Positions 9,650 through 24,600 of a stretch of DNA of 64,000 bases are shown here, piece after piece (position 1 is the first letter of the stretch; every line of letters begins with the position of its first letter). This stretch comes from Hippopus hippopus. Its lineage: Eukaryota > Mollusca > Bivalvia > Cardiida > Cardiidae. The notes beneath the pieces were generated by a model. It worked only from the letters and a program-made list of their open reading frames with translations, was not told the DNA's origin and ran no database searches. The translations under genes and the position numbers were made by a program. The stretch covers positions 27,340,426 to 27,404,425 of the forward strand of contig OX328106.1 in NCBI GenBank assembly GCA_946811185.2, given 5' to 3'.

Positions 9650-12600
9650 CTGAAACAGAAATAAAAAAATAACAGAAAATATTTTATCCTGTCACTTGGA
9701 ATAATTTCGACCTGATAATGTGGTAAAGATAATCCTCCAAACAGAAATACATTTAATTGTTGCCTGAAAATCCTTTGAATTTGCACAAGTCTAACACACA
9801 TCAATTGGTAAAGAAGTACCGGTATTACACAGCCTCCCGCAGACAGCTTTTCCATACTGCAGCAGAACAATGTTGAAACACTGAGGCAAAAAAAAGATTG
9901 TTCACAGCTAGCAAATTAAATCCTGAGACAACTTTGGAAACATCCTTCTTGTACCCTTTAGCACACAATCCTAAGTTTTAAGGAACGCGGAGAAAGATGC
10001 TTTTTTGAGAACATTGTGGGAAAAAGGAGAAAATGCTTTTGACCAGCAATTTCTCCTTTTCCCATAAGGTTTTTTTACCCTTCAAGAGGTAAATTTCAGT
10101 TTTCAAGCCATATTTAATTTGTTGTCAACAAAATGCTTTTGATTTGGACCAGTTTGGTAAAGATTTAATGTTTAACCCTTTACCAAACGACAAAATTTCG
10201 GACTTGTCCAAATTGACAGCATATTGCAGACGACAAATGTGACTGAAAAAATAAATTTGATTTAGGAAGAGTAGAAAACATTTTGGGAAAGGAGAAAATG
10301 CTGTTTACCAGCATTTTCTCCTTTTCCCACAATGTTTTCAAAAGGCTTTTTTCTCAGGGTCGTTAAAACTCGGGATTGTGTTGTAAAGGGTAAATAAATG
10401 AATAAAGGTTAAATCCTCAAGGAAAAATGAAAAATTGATCATTATGGGCAATTTTTCCTTTCACTTTAATGTTTTCAAAAGCTGTTTACTGCAAGACATA
10501 AACAGCCTTCTGCAGGTTATGAGCTCTTGTATAGGATAGAAAACAAGTACCATTGTATACAGGAAATATACACAAGCGTTAGGGAGTGTATATTTTCATA
10601 TACTACAGCATGGGTTTTTCCATCCGATTTAGATCATATAAGTAACATGTACACGTATTTAGAGCTATAGGGTGGGTCATAAAAAACTGTGAAGTTTCAA
10701 AGTCTTACATTATTCATGGAAATTAATCTTTTCTTTTCATTTACAGGAAGGTGGTAGAGTATATCTGTAAGTTTTATCTGATGGCTTGATTGATATCGAA
10801 AATTGGTTTTCAGCCCAGGAGCAGATCAAAATTATTGAACTCTTCTTCTTACAAAATAACCTGTAGAATTTCCAAGGAGGAAAAGTCCCAATCGCAATAC
10901 CATCAGAGCCCACTTAGGGAAGGTTGGAGACGTAGGTACTGTGAAAGGGTGCTTGCACATATTCATATGAATGAGGTCGTGCTGCGGACCAAAACCTCAT
11001 GTTTTGCTTTTTAAAGTGGAAATATGTCTCTTCGCTGAGCAGGAGGGCATTCTTAAGGTTAGGATTATTCTTAATCCTTTCTCTGATTGCCTGGAAAAAT
11101 TCATAAAGTTGATCTTGTCAGTCTGGCTTTGAGCTTGAACGATCTGAACTTTGTATGGAAACAGTTTCAAGTTCTTACATGAATAATTCCTCTATTAGAA
11201 GTCCGTGAAACCCCCACTTCTTGCAATAACTGTCTGGTTGACTTGCCCGGCAACTGTTGCAAATGAGCCCTTACATCCTGAACATGGGCCAGAGTTGTTG
11301 CTGTCAAAAGTGTGCCATTGTGGCCACTGTTGTTGTTTCTCACAGAACCAGTATCTCTAAGCGCACAAGGGCACTGATGGTATTGCGATGCAGAATTTCC
11401 CTCCTTGGGAATTCACATCAAAATTGTCTTTGGACAAGAACAGGGGATTTTGTAGCAAACTTGAGTTGAACAATTTTGATCCGCTCCTGTGCTGAAAATT
11501 ATTGTTTTTCGACATTCATCCTGCCATAAGATGAAACTTACAGCTATACTCTACCCTTCTCCTTAAAATGAAACAAAATATTAATTTCACTGAATAATAT
11601 AAGATTTTGAAACTGCACAGTTTTCTTTTGGTCCACCCTGTACTGAGAGTTGTATCTTCTATATATAATTTCAAAATACTGTTTGCTGATTGGTCAAATC
11701 ACTTAAAGTTTAGTTTCATTAATTGAAACAAAATAAGACAAATACATGAAATGATATATGGTAATTCCATGTATGTAAAATGAGAAATTAGAATTAAAAA
11801 GCTGTAAGTGCTTGATTTTGATTCTGTCCCAAAGGATTTCACCTGTATCTCCAGCCTTCAACCCTGTGATTGGAAGCTCTGCTTTATCAGTGACATAGCC
11901 AGAATCCTCCCTCCATGTTGAATCATTTATGTCACAGTTACATTGTGGGTGGGAATTAGCACAAGAATTTGAGTCCCCGCACGAACAGTACCTTCCTGGT
12001 GGAGGGGAACCAGTAAAATATGTTGCTTTTTGCCCGTCCCTGTTTTCCCAGTATGTACAAGTGGAGAATTCAGTATGTTTGCATCTCCATTTCACAAACT
12101 GTCTACAGTCAGTTGACAGATCTGCTACTGCCTTGGCTCCATCCAAACCAATGTCATAGGTCAGGCTAACAGAGTATGATGCACAAGCTTCGTAACCTGA
12201 AACCTTGGTCTCAGCCTCTCTGTTGTGATCTGCAATGTTAAAGACGTGAATTACCTCTTTGATAAACTGTTAGACTCCTCCAAAGTGAAAGCATTTGCAG
12301 ATGTGGTATACCCTTGTAGAGCTTAATAAATAAATTAGACATTGTCTGTCAATTCCAAAGATGCATAAACAAGTATTGCAGTGTTTGTCCTAAGCTCCTA
12401 AAAAACATGTAAATGAAACACAAATTTCCACTCAATAGTAAAAACCCAAATATTGCCATTTTAAAGTTACTTTCAATGTAAAAAAAAAATACTGTAGGAC
12501 AGTGTAGATCAAAGATCAGACTGCATGTTCTGTGCAGTCTGATTTTGATCTACCCTGTCCGTAAAAGCTCTCGAGTTGCTACTAGTAGCCTAAGGGTTAA

Positions 12601-15600
12601 AGCTGCTAAAAATTTTCCTGGCAAAGAAGTGGAGAGTGTAGATCTAAGATCAGTAAGTGCTGTGTTCTTGGACATATCTATTGCAATAATTAAGATCAGT
12701 AAGTGCTGTGTTCTTGGACATATCTATTGCAATAATTAAAATCTTAGATCTGCATGGGTCAATATTCTGAGAGATCTAGATCTATATATTAACAAGAACT
12801 GTATGTACAAGTTCTAAGTTGATCTTTTTTTATTTAACTCTTTTCCAAACAACAAAATTCTAAATTTCTCAAAATTGAAAGCATGTGAAGATGACAAATT
12901 TAATAAGGCACAAATGATGAACATTTTCTTTGAAAAAAAAAAACATTGTGGGGAAAAGAGAAAATGCTGGATAGCAGCACTTTTTTTCCATTTCCTTCTT
13001 GAATGCAAAAGCTTTCTTTCCAAAGGGTTGTTGTGATTTTGTTTGGAAGGGTAAAATGTCAGAGGGTTATAAAATATCATCTGCCATTAATGTTTGAAAA
13101 ATAATGTTTTTTGTCTTTTGACCCTGAGAATAAAGGCTTTTGAAAAAATTGTGGAAAAAGAGGAAAATGCTTGTAATCAGCATTTTCTTCTTTTTCCACA
13201 ATGTTTTTCATCATTTCAAGTAAAACTTTCACCCTTTGCACCAAAAGTAATTTGTTGTCTGCAAATGCTTTGGAATTTTGGCTTCCCTTAACCCTTAGAC
13301 TTTCTCATCATACAAAACAAGTCAACATAAATATAGTATATATTTATTCAAATGGTAACGTGGTACGTAAGCACTTGAGAGAGCAAGCATATATACAGGT
13401 CTTCAAATACATTACATTCATCACCAACTAACCATAAACAAACATATGTAGTAATACACCAACTCATTTTTTAGCTTGACCGAATTTGAACTATACTTCT
13501 TCTCCTAGATGCTTTGTCTACAAAAACAACCAACAACAAAAACCTTTGTTGAGCAAACGGAAATGCTGGTATGAGCAGCGACACAAATATATGAATATGT
13601 ATGACACATTGACATTTTTCAACTTACTGCTCAATCCAGTATGTACAATACATGACAATATGTAATACCATATGCATTAGTAATGAAATGGTGATTTTTG
13701 TCTCTTTCAACGCTTTTTTTTTGACAATATGAGCATCGTTCATTGCAATTATCAATTATTCTATGGCCGACTCGCCCAGGAAAAACCAGAGATAAAAACC
13801 ATATGTAGAAAAAACTCTGGAAACCTGTGCCCATTTGTCAACGTCTAGTGCCATGGAATGTTGGGTCTCATTCAATGAATTTGATTTTTAGCTACCGAAA
13901 ACAAATGAATTGTATATGACAATAACAAAGCCCGTGGAAATCAAGTGATTTCTTTTGGAAATGGTACTACTGTATCGATGGTATTCTTACAAGGAATTAG
14001 CGACAGTGCTTCAGAGCTACAGTGCTAAACCATGGGTACGCACGCTTACTTTCACAAAAGAAAAAAAACGTCTGTACGCGTTGCCCTCACAAAGCTGATT
14101 GAACCTTGTACCAACTATATGTACAACATACCTATCATAAATCCCGTGCTTCATACCCTACAGGTACTTATGGAAGCATCATCGAAAAAGGGAAAATAAT
14201 TTCCTTCTAATTCGTTCCTCAAACGCAGGAAATTATATTGGTCTACAATTTTATTGTTTGGTAACAAGTAAACCTAAGCAGTCTGCCACCTAACTTGTAT
14301 TATCTTCAAGTGGTAAAGAGATAAAGGATCCCCTGTTTTGACACCTAGGCCAAAATGGGTTTCAAAAATATTGTTGGAAAAGAAAAATTACAGGTAACCA
14401 GCATTCTCCGCAATGTTACCAATCTTATCAAAGACAAGCCCCATCCTTTGAGTCACATTTGTTGCATGCAAAATGCTCTCAATACCAATATCTTTATTTA
14501 ACTCTTTACCACACAATTCCGAGTTTTAACGACCCAAAGAAAAGAGCCTTTTGAAAACATTGTCGGAAAAGGAGAAAATGCTGGTAACCAGCATTTTTTC
14601 CTTTTCCCACAATGTTTTCTAACCTATTTAATACAAATTCTATCACTTGAGCCTCATTTAAATTGTCGTCTGCAAATGCTTTCAAGTTGGACAAAGTCTA
14701 CATTTTTGTCACGTGGTAAAGAGTAAAGTACATGTATTTAGTCCTCTTGCCCATATACAATAGCATAATTAATATACAACTTTTTGTAAAATGAGTAACA
14801 TATGTAAAATAGAGATTAGTTTACTGTTTGTTGCCGTAGTTGTTTATCATGAAATGTAATTCGAGTTTGTGTTTATAACATGATTGACAGTTGGAATATA
14901 TTCAGATCAAAGCACACAGGTATGCAGTTTTATCCAGGTCTCTTCAAACCATCAATGAAAACAATGCTCCATGAAAGATTACAATCAAATTTGATGTAAA
15001 CGTATTTATAAACCCACTTCTGCTTTTATGATATAGAGAGAGAAAAAAACAAGTTCCGGGGCATAAAAAAACCATCATATCAAAAGACTAATGTAGAAAT
15101 ATAACTATCAATAATATTTATTCCAGAATCCATGGCTGTGAGAATACATTGCATGCTCCTATGGTTTAAAATTTTTGTGGTAGAAGGAGGAATTACATCA
15201 AATGGTTAGCACAGAAAACATAATGTCTTTATGAGTTTACCTCAAAAACCAGGAGTAGGTCTATTTCACTGTTGAGAACATTGTGATAAAAGATAAGGCT
15301 CAATCTAAGATTACCATTAAAACAATACTGAAACAAATAACAATATTTATTTCTAAACCTATTATTGAAACAATATTACTTTTCATGCTCCTGCAGATAA
15401 ATGTTTTAGAAAACATTGTGACAAAATAGTGCCTCATTATATTTAATTTATAGAGCAATCTAAATTTTTGTTTACCACATTACAAAAATTGTGACGAAAT
15501 TGAAAGCTTATGCAGACAACAAATTAAACGTTGATCAAATAATTAAATTTGCCTTGGGAAGGGTAGAAAACATTGTGGGAAACGGAGAAAATACTGGTAA

Positions 15601-18600
15601 CCAGCATTTTCTCCTTTTGCCAAAATGTTTTCAAAAGCCTGCTTTGTCAGGGTCATTTAAACTGGATATTATATGGTAAAGTGTTAATTAAGTTTCCCGG
15701 TTGTTGGGATGGTCGATCAACTCAACCAAAAAAAAAAGGCTCATTCCCTGGGTAATTATCCCTTTACCACACAATCCAGACTATTAACAACCCTTAAAAG
15801 GCTTTTGAAAACACAGTAAGAGAAGGAAAAAATGCTACTAACCAGCATTTTCTCCTTTTCCCACAGAGTTTTTTATCATTTAAGAACAAATTGCAATTTT
15901 TCATTCACATTTATTTTGTCATCTGCAAATGTTTTCAAATTGGACAAGTATGAAATTTTGATACTTAGTAAAGAGTTAACCCAAATGACAAATTTTAGAT
16001 TCAAATTCAAAACATCTGTAGACAGCAATTTCAAAATTGGTACTAATTAGCTTAAATTTTCTAAAAAGGGTAGAAAACATTGTGGGAAAAGGAGATAATT
16101 CCGGTGACCGGCATTTTCTCCTTTTCCAACAGTGTTTTGATAAGCGTCTTTATCAAGGTCGTTAACACTCATGATTAGGTGGTAAAGGGTTAAGGCAAAT
16201 TGAACTTTCAGAGCCTTATCTGAACAAAAGAATTTAATGACTACAATTGATTAAAAAGTACTTATTTATGAGATGGGAATTAACTATTCCATACAGTCAT
16301 TCATTAACGGAGAAAGATAAAAGTTGAAAATATGACATCAGCCTTAAATATTTTATGAAAATAAACAATAAGTTGCCACATAATTTGTTTTTTCTGTGCC
16401 ATGTAGTTGTAAAAACTTTTTCAAATAGTGCGTCACACAAAATTTGAGGCAACAAATTTTCAACCCTTTACAGAACAATCTTATACATGTACGTTCAAAT
16501 TAATGACCCTGTAGAAGAAATTCTTAGAGAGCATATTGGGTAAAGGAGAAAATGCTGGTTCCAACAATGTGAACGATTGAAAACAAGCATTTCTCCTTTT
16601 TCCACAATGTGTTCAAACCTATCAAAGACAAATCTCACCACTTGAGCAGTATTTATTTTGTTGTCTGCAAATGTTTTCAATTTAGACCAGTCTAAAATTT
16701 CGTTGTTTGGTAAAGAGTTAAGATAAGGATCTAGTGCAGTCACTGGTTAAAGCTCAGTAGTCATACACCTCATTATAAGATCTGTGAATTAGATTTCTCA
16801 CTTAATTGAACTGTCAAAGTGGATGATTGTGACATAGTTATGAATATTTCATAGTTACATCTAACATCAAGTTGTAATATGACATTATCCATGATTAAAC
16901 TTCTATGGAACTATTTTTTGTCCGATGAAAAGAATTAGATTGTATTGGCTTATGGGGTAAAATTTGATGAAACTTGTCCACTATGAATGTGCTTACCAAG
17001 GTCTTGCTTTGAATAGATTTTTCTACATTTGTTCAATCCTTTGTCATATAATGCCAACTTAAGAAAACATTGTTGGAAAATAAAAAAAAAGTTGGTAACC
17101 AGCATTTTCTGCTATTCTCACCATGTATTCTAGCCTTCCAAAAACAAGTTTCAATTTTTGAGTCAAATTCATTTTGTTGTCTGCAAGTGCTTTCAATATG
17201 GAGATGTTTAAAATTTTGCTGTTTGGTAAAGAGTTAATCAGATGTAGTTTCAAATGCCAACATCATTGTTCTATTAATTAATGTAATTTGTACTTTCCTT
17301 TGGTAATCTCTCCATCATTTTATGACTTGTTTCTCTTCATATATATATTTTTTTAGGGCAGTGTTTCAGAAATTTGGGCCACTTTTTTCCTTTCTTTTTC
17401 CTACTTAATCCTTCACTGCTGTTGTTGGTAACAATAAGTAAATTTTTTTTTCTTAGTTCTGTTACTTACCAGTAATCTTACACATGTGTATAAACATGTG
17501 ACAATATTCATTCAAAAACATACATTTTCAGAAGACATAAACTCGTTACCAAAGAACCTCTTGTTTCATAATGAACTTGAGAAACAGAAAATTGACCAAT
17601 AGCGAGAAGTTTCGGCACAGGTCAGCCTGCGCAGACTGCGTAGGGTTGACCTGGGTCAATACTTTGCGCAGATGCATTAAGACCCCTTTTCACAGAGCAC
17701 AGCTCATGTGTACACGTATAATGCTAAACATAAGAGCTAGAGGACCCTGAAGAAGCAGGATTTTGAAAATATTTCAAAGGGAAAAATGCTAGTAACCAGG
17801 CTTTACTTCTTTGTCAACAATATTTTCTACCTTTTCAGTGAGAAATCCAATCTCTTTAGTCACACTCATGATTTTTTACTCTCTATGAGGAGGATAATTT
17901 TTTATGCTCACAGACATTTTATTTTTTGTCACAGACATTTACACAGTTATTAATTTGACAGGAATTTTGTGTAGTTTGTTTACTTCTTGTCTGATCAGCA
18001 AGTGTACAAGGCATCATTCAGAAATTTCTGATGTTGCAGCAGAGTTGTGCAATCACAATGCTCAACTGAGGGTTTTGATAGCCGAACACCTTGGGGTAAC
18101 TTGTTCCAAATATCAGCAATTAACCCTTTAACAAACAATCTCAGGTTTTAACAGCCTTGAGAAAGAAGCCTTTTGAAATCATTGTTGAAAAAGGAGAAAA
18201 TGATGGTAATCAGTATACTCTCACTCTTCCAAAAATGTTTTTTACCCTTTCAAAGACAAATATCAGTTTTTGGGTTAAATTGGATTTGTCGTCCGCAAAT
18301 ACTTTCCATTTGGTCAAGTTTAAGATTTTATCGTCTGGTAAAGGGTTAAGCTGACCTGTATTATGGACAAGTTATGAAGGAATCAGTGAACAAGTTCAAA
18401 ACTCCTTGTAACTGACCTTATGAACTGTAACATGCCTCCAGAAAAAATTTCAGTGAGCTACAAAACACTGACTGACCACAAAAAAGGTTCTAGATTGTCT
18501 TTACAAGGATGACTTAAAAGCTAGACATACAGCCTGCTGTTGGGCCAGATTTTGACCCCACCAGGAAGTAGACAAAAGCTTGATTTTGCCCCAGTCCAGC

Positions 18601-21600
18601 TAATGATCCAATGTTTTTATGGCTTTGATGAAACTTGTAAGCTTTTGATTGTTTTGGGACAGAATTCAATTAGAGGGCAGCACAGAGATCTACACATTAG
18701 GCAGAGTCAGGGGCTAAAGGTGACCAGTTTTTACATGTGAAAATGTATGATGATACCCATCCACACACGGCAAGGCTGACCATAGATAATCTTGCCTGTG
18801 AATGTATTGACATTATTGACTTACCAGCATAATTTATGCTTTAATTAAGCACTTTACTAAATAGCAAAATTATGGGGGGAGTCCATATTTAACTTTTTAC
18901 CACAAAATCCTGAATTTTAACCATCCCACAGAAGAATCCTATTGAAAACATTGTGGGAAAAGGAGAAAATGCTGGTAACCAGCATTTTCTCCTTTTCCCA
19001 TAATGTTTCCTACTCTTTCACAGACATACTCCATCATTTGAACCATATTTAAAATGTCGTCTGTAACTGCTTTCAGTTTGGTCAAGTCCACATTTTTGTT
19101 GTTTGGTAAAGAGTTAAAGCATTTGCAGACAACAAATAAAGCATGTTCAGATGACATGAGCTTTGCCTTTAAGAGGTTAGAAATTTGTGGGAAGAGGAGA
19201 AAATGTTACATATTATTGAAGAAAACTGAATAGGACATGAAATCAAAGCGTTGAGAACCCTGAAGTGGTATTTGTCAAGGAAGCCATTGTGTGGAATTAA
19301 TAATTTGAAAAAAAAAAAGACAAATATTATTCAAATATTGGCTTGAAAGTCAACCTACTAAGCAAATGAATACCTTTTTTGTATGAAAGGAGGGTACTCA
19401 TGACAAAGTTAGGATTATTTGCGTATTGGTGGTCTCCCTTTGATCATTAGGAGTCGATGTAACGTCCCTTGAAAGTAGGATGCACGATGGATAGAGAGAG
19501 AAACGAAGTTATATATCGAATAAAATTAAGTTTGTACCTGAAAACTATGATTTTGAAATATCTTTGACTGTTAACATTTAATTCCCAACATTACAATCAA
19601 TTATTTCGATCTATAAATATTCATGGCCAATCAAATGGAGTAGCGCGCAATCATTGGATGAACAAGCCATGGGACGAACTGGTCATGGAACGAAAAAGCC
19701 CAGGACCAAGTGATTGGTAGACAAATTTTGTATCATTGCGCCAATAGAAGGCTATGAGCAAGTGAAGCTATTTTCAATCAAAAATTAGTAATTCCACGAT
19801 TGATGGCCTCACCCAGTGTATTTTAACATGCCATTTCCAATTACATATCCGAGTGCTACTCAAAAATTCATTTGTCTGAGAAAAATTGAGTTTAATTGGG
19901 TTTATTTCCTTCGGCTTTGCACAAAATACGATACATGGTCTTCAAAATTCAATATTGAACTCATAGTGGTATTGTCTTCGACAAATACCACAAAAATTGC
20001 TGTCAGAAATTGACATGATTGGAATGAAACCATATAAACATAAAATCCTTTTCTTTTTTACTTTTTCTTGTTTGAGCATGGTAAAATTTAAGTGTGGACT
20101 GACTGTCCTTTTTCAAGACACACAAGTTTCTCACTTCACAACATATTGTATACGTGGATATATACATGTGTACATGTGTTGAAAAATTTGTGAATTACTG
20201 ACTACGGATATTTTGCGTACAGAAATATTTGCTAATTCAAGACACTTGTTATTTGTTGGTATATGACTCATTCTCAGACAACCTGGACAAATGGTATATA
20301 AAAATGTCAATTTTTTCATGTTGCCAAATTATTTCATTTTCATTTTCTTCGTATCGTTATATATGTTAACTCTTTATTTTAGGACTTTTACCAGCTAGGA
20401 GCCAACAACTTTCTATTAATGCAATGTTATACCGTAAAAGGTGCTGGAATTTTTAAATTTTTCAAAAACATGACCAGTTGTGTAGGTTTTACCATGGAGT
20501 AGTCAAAAATTGCCAGCAACTTACTCTAACGATTTAGTAGGGTGATAAAAGCTTGTGAGGAAAATGACAATATCAGTGACATTTTGCATGATTTTCTGGT
20601 GCTATATAATGATAAAGGAGAAAGAAAAAAATGTACATGTTATCTTTTTTCACAACCATTGTCTTAAAACTATGATCATTCCACAAGAGAGGTCGAATAA
20701 TTACTTTTTCTTTACTTAAAAGATTACCATTATGATACAGAAGTATATCCCAACAGTGCCTTGCTGGTAGGTTTAACTGATACATCGCCACATTAAAAAA
20801 CCACAGTGTCCTATATGTGACACTATTTTGTCCTGTATGTGATTCATTTATGATACTGATGGGAAAGGCAGCATTTTAGCAATCTTTTGATAAATTGTAT
20901 GTATTGAAAGTGGAAAACCAGAAAAACAAACTATCTTCGATCATAATATTCATTAATTGTACGACTTCCCAAATGACTGCTCTTAACAACCACCTGACTC
21001 TAGATTTCAATAGGCCATGTTTTTTTTCAACTGTTTTATCGAGTTTTCTGACAAACAAAACCCATTCAACAATAATTATTGAAACTGTGTCATAACAATC
21101 TTCGGCATATGTTATAAAGTACTTGGGTAAAGTATGTCCCAAAGAAACGATACAGAGAGGAAGACTTGTTTTACAAATGTCCCCTAAGTGACAGGTGCGC
21201 ACAGGTTCCTAATAGAGCTCTCGAATCAAAGAAATCACTTCTTAGTATTCGTAAATATCGACTGAAATTGTCTATCAAAATTAAGGAAACACGTTTAAAA
21301 GGTACTGTTTTAGAAAACGGTACTAATCCATATACCATGGAAAAAGAAGCTCATGGCATGGAAAAAGGAGACTCGGCTACGTTATGCTTTCCAATATGCA
21401 GCCATTATACATCACCGGCAGAATATTTACCATCATTTAAGTGTGAAATCCAATTGAGTGAATACCAAGCTGTGTTTTACTTACAACTTGATAGGCACAC
21501 ACTTAGCTTAGAAGTCCTCAGCCAAAAGCAATTCATCCTTGTAACTTACAGGAAATTCGCAGATCAAGTCTTCCTCTGGTATGTTCATATTAAACCTGTT

Positions 21601-24600
21601 CCCAGAATTCAAGATTTGGACTCTCCTAATCTATAAACACTAAAAAAGGAAAGGATAATAATAATAATAATAACATAAATAAATGCATAACATTTGAGCA
21701 TCACTTGAAGAGGAAAGAATGCCCTTCCTGAGAACTTCACTGTTTCTGTAATGATTTCAAAAGTTCTGGATCATGCGGATGTCACAATTTAAGATTTGTT
21801 TGCATACATTAGAGAATGATCGACATGGCAAAATTTACATGTGACCTCCTGACGACTTTATAGAACAAAATCATCATGTACACCGATTTTTATTTATTTT
21901 TTTTATTTTTCAACTTTGACTTCTGAGACGTGTCATTCAGTTATTCTTGCACAAGATGCCAGACATCTTCTTGGAAAGACAACATATATATACATGTACC
22001 TGAAATAGAAAGCTTGAAATCCCATAACACATATTTAGTTTAATTCAACTCATACCCCTACAAATTTAATTGTTAATTTTTGCATGTTCCCGTTTTGTAT
22101 GTGATGATACACTGCACATAGTAAACTTTTAAAACGGTATTAAATCACAATAAATGGTTCAGTATGAATTTTAAATTCATTATCATTCAAACTTATAATG
22201 TAAGAAAGACTATGATACAGATTGAGCGAACAAACGTTCAACATCGTTATTCATCTTCATTTAAAACTTATTCATAATTTAGACAAAATGATGTCAAAAC
22301 TTGCTTTCAATGCCAAAAGTCTCTGCGGTTGAAGTTGGAGACATCTTAGAGATCATAAAACATGGATTGCAGCGTGAACAATATGAAATTAAATATGAAA
22401 CTTTAGGAGTAGCAGACGAGACATCATTACATAACATGCGAGGCAGGAGGTTTTTTCTGTTTCATAAGTCGTGCTTCGGGTACATGGTAACATTAGAACT
22501 AGAATTTATATTTCAGACTCATTTGCGGTCTATAGACTCATTCTCAGACAACCTGGACAAATGGCATATAAAAATGTCTATTTTTTCATAGTGACAAATT
22601 ATTTCATTTTCATTTTCTTTGTATGAGTATGTATGTTAACTCTTTATTTTAGGAGTTTTACCAGCTAGGAGCCAACAACTTTCAATTTATGCAATGTTAT
22701 ATGGTAAAGGATGCCGGCATTTTTAAATTTTTCAAAAGCATGACCAGTTGTGTAGGTTTTACCATGAAGTAGTCAAATATTGCAAGCAACTTACTCTAAC
22801 ACTAACAATTTAGTAGGGTGATAAAAGCTCATGAGGAAAATGACAATATCAGTGAGATTTTGCATGATTTTCTGGTGCTATATAATGATAAAGGAGAAAG
22901 AAAAAAATCTACATGTTATTTTTTTTCACAACCGTTGTCTTACAACTATGATCATTCCACAAAAGAGGTCAAAAAATTACTTCGTCCTTACTTAGAGGAC
23001 AACCATTAGGATACAGAAATATATCCCAACAGTGCCTCGCTGGTAGGTTTAACTGATACATCGCCACATTCAAGAAACACAGTGTCCCGTATGTGACACT
23101 ATTTTGTCCCGTATGTTATTTGTTTATGATACTCAGAGAAAAGGCAGCATTTTAGTAATCTTTTGATAAATTGTGTGTATTGAAAGCGGAAAACCAGAAA
23201 ACAAACTATCTTCGATCATAATATTCATCAATTGTATGACTTCCCGAACGACTGCTCTTAAAAACCAGCTGACTCTAGATTTCAATAAAAGCCATTTTTT
23301 ACCAGTTTTATCGATTATTCTGACAAACAAAACCCATTCAACAACAATTATTGAAACTATGTCATAACAATCTTCAGCATATGCTTTGAAATACTTGGGT
23401 AAAGTATGTCCGAAAGAAACGATACAGAGAGGAAGACTTGTTTTACATATGTCCCGTAAGTGACAGGTGCGCACAGGTTTCTGATAGAGCTTTCGAATCA
23501 AAGAAAAAACATCTTAGTATTCATAAATATTGACTGAAATCGCCTATCAAAATTAAGGAAACATGTTTAAAAGGTACTGTTTTAGAAAATATTACTATTC
23601 CATATACCATGGAAAAAGAAGCTCGTGGCATGGAAAAGGAGACTCGGCTACGTTATGCTTCCCACTATGCAGCCTACATACATCACCGGCAGAATGTTTA
23701 CCATCATTACAGTGTGAAATCCAATTGAGTGAATACCAAGCTGTATTTTACTTACAACTTGATAGGCACACGCTTAGCTTAGAAGTCCTCAGACAAAAGG
23801 AATTCATCCTTGTAACTTACAGGAAATTCGCAGATCAAGTCTTCCCCTGGTAATATTCATATTGAACTTGTTCCCAGAATTCAATATTTGGACTAATGTA
23901 TAAAAGTTCAAAAAGGAAAGAATAATAATAATAATTATAATAATAATGATAATAATAATAAATTTGAGCATCACTTGAAAAGGAAAGAATGCCCATCCTG
24001 AGAACTTCACTGTTTCTGCAATGATTTCAAAAGTTCTGGATCGTATAGATATCACAATTTAAGATTCGTTTGTATATGTTAGAGAATGACAAGGCAAAAT
24101 ATACGTGTGACTTCCTGACGACTTTATATAACAAAATCATCTCGCACACTGGTTTTTTATTTATTTATTTTTCAACTTTGACTTCTGAGACGTGTCATTC
24201 AGTTATTCTTCCACAGGCTGCCGGACATCTTCTTTGAAAGACAACATATAAATATATACATGTACCTGAAATAGAAAGCTTGAAACCACATAACACATCT
24301 TCAGTTTATTTCAACTCATACCCGTACAAATTTAATCGATAACTTTTGCATGTTCCCGTTTTATATGTGATGATTACTTGCACTGCACATAGTAAACTTT
24401 TAAAACGGTTTTAAACCACAATAAATAGTTCAGTATGATTTTTAAATTCATTTTTATTCAAACTTATAATGTATGACTGACTATGATACAGATTGAATGA
24501 ACGAAAGTTCAACATCGTTATTCATCTTCATTTAAAACTTACTCATAATTTAGGCAAAATGATGTCAAAACTTGCTTTCAATGCCAAGTCTCTGCAGTTG

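Noticed and set aside
11703..11842. Coding continuation of TSP1-gene exon 4 to the stop at 11703
   Set aside because: It leaves the family pattern right after GDTG; splicing to 9649-9594 restores it in the correct phase.
14506..14694. Repeated 60-75-codon ORFs such as LKAFADDxLNxAQ...[12 protein letters not shown]
   Set aside because: They recur at dozens of sites because the MITE arms and core happen to be open on one strand; they are translations of the repeat, not a protein family.
21166..21636. Plus-strand 156-codon ORF as a gene
   Set aside because: It lies inside the nested transposon, is broken in the second copy (only 96 codons), and shows no domain.
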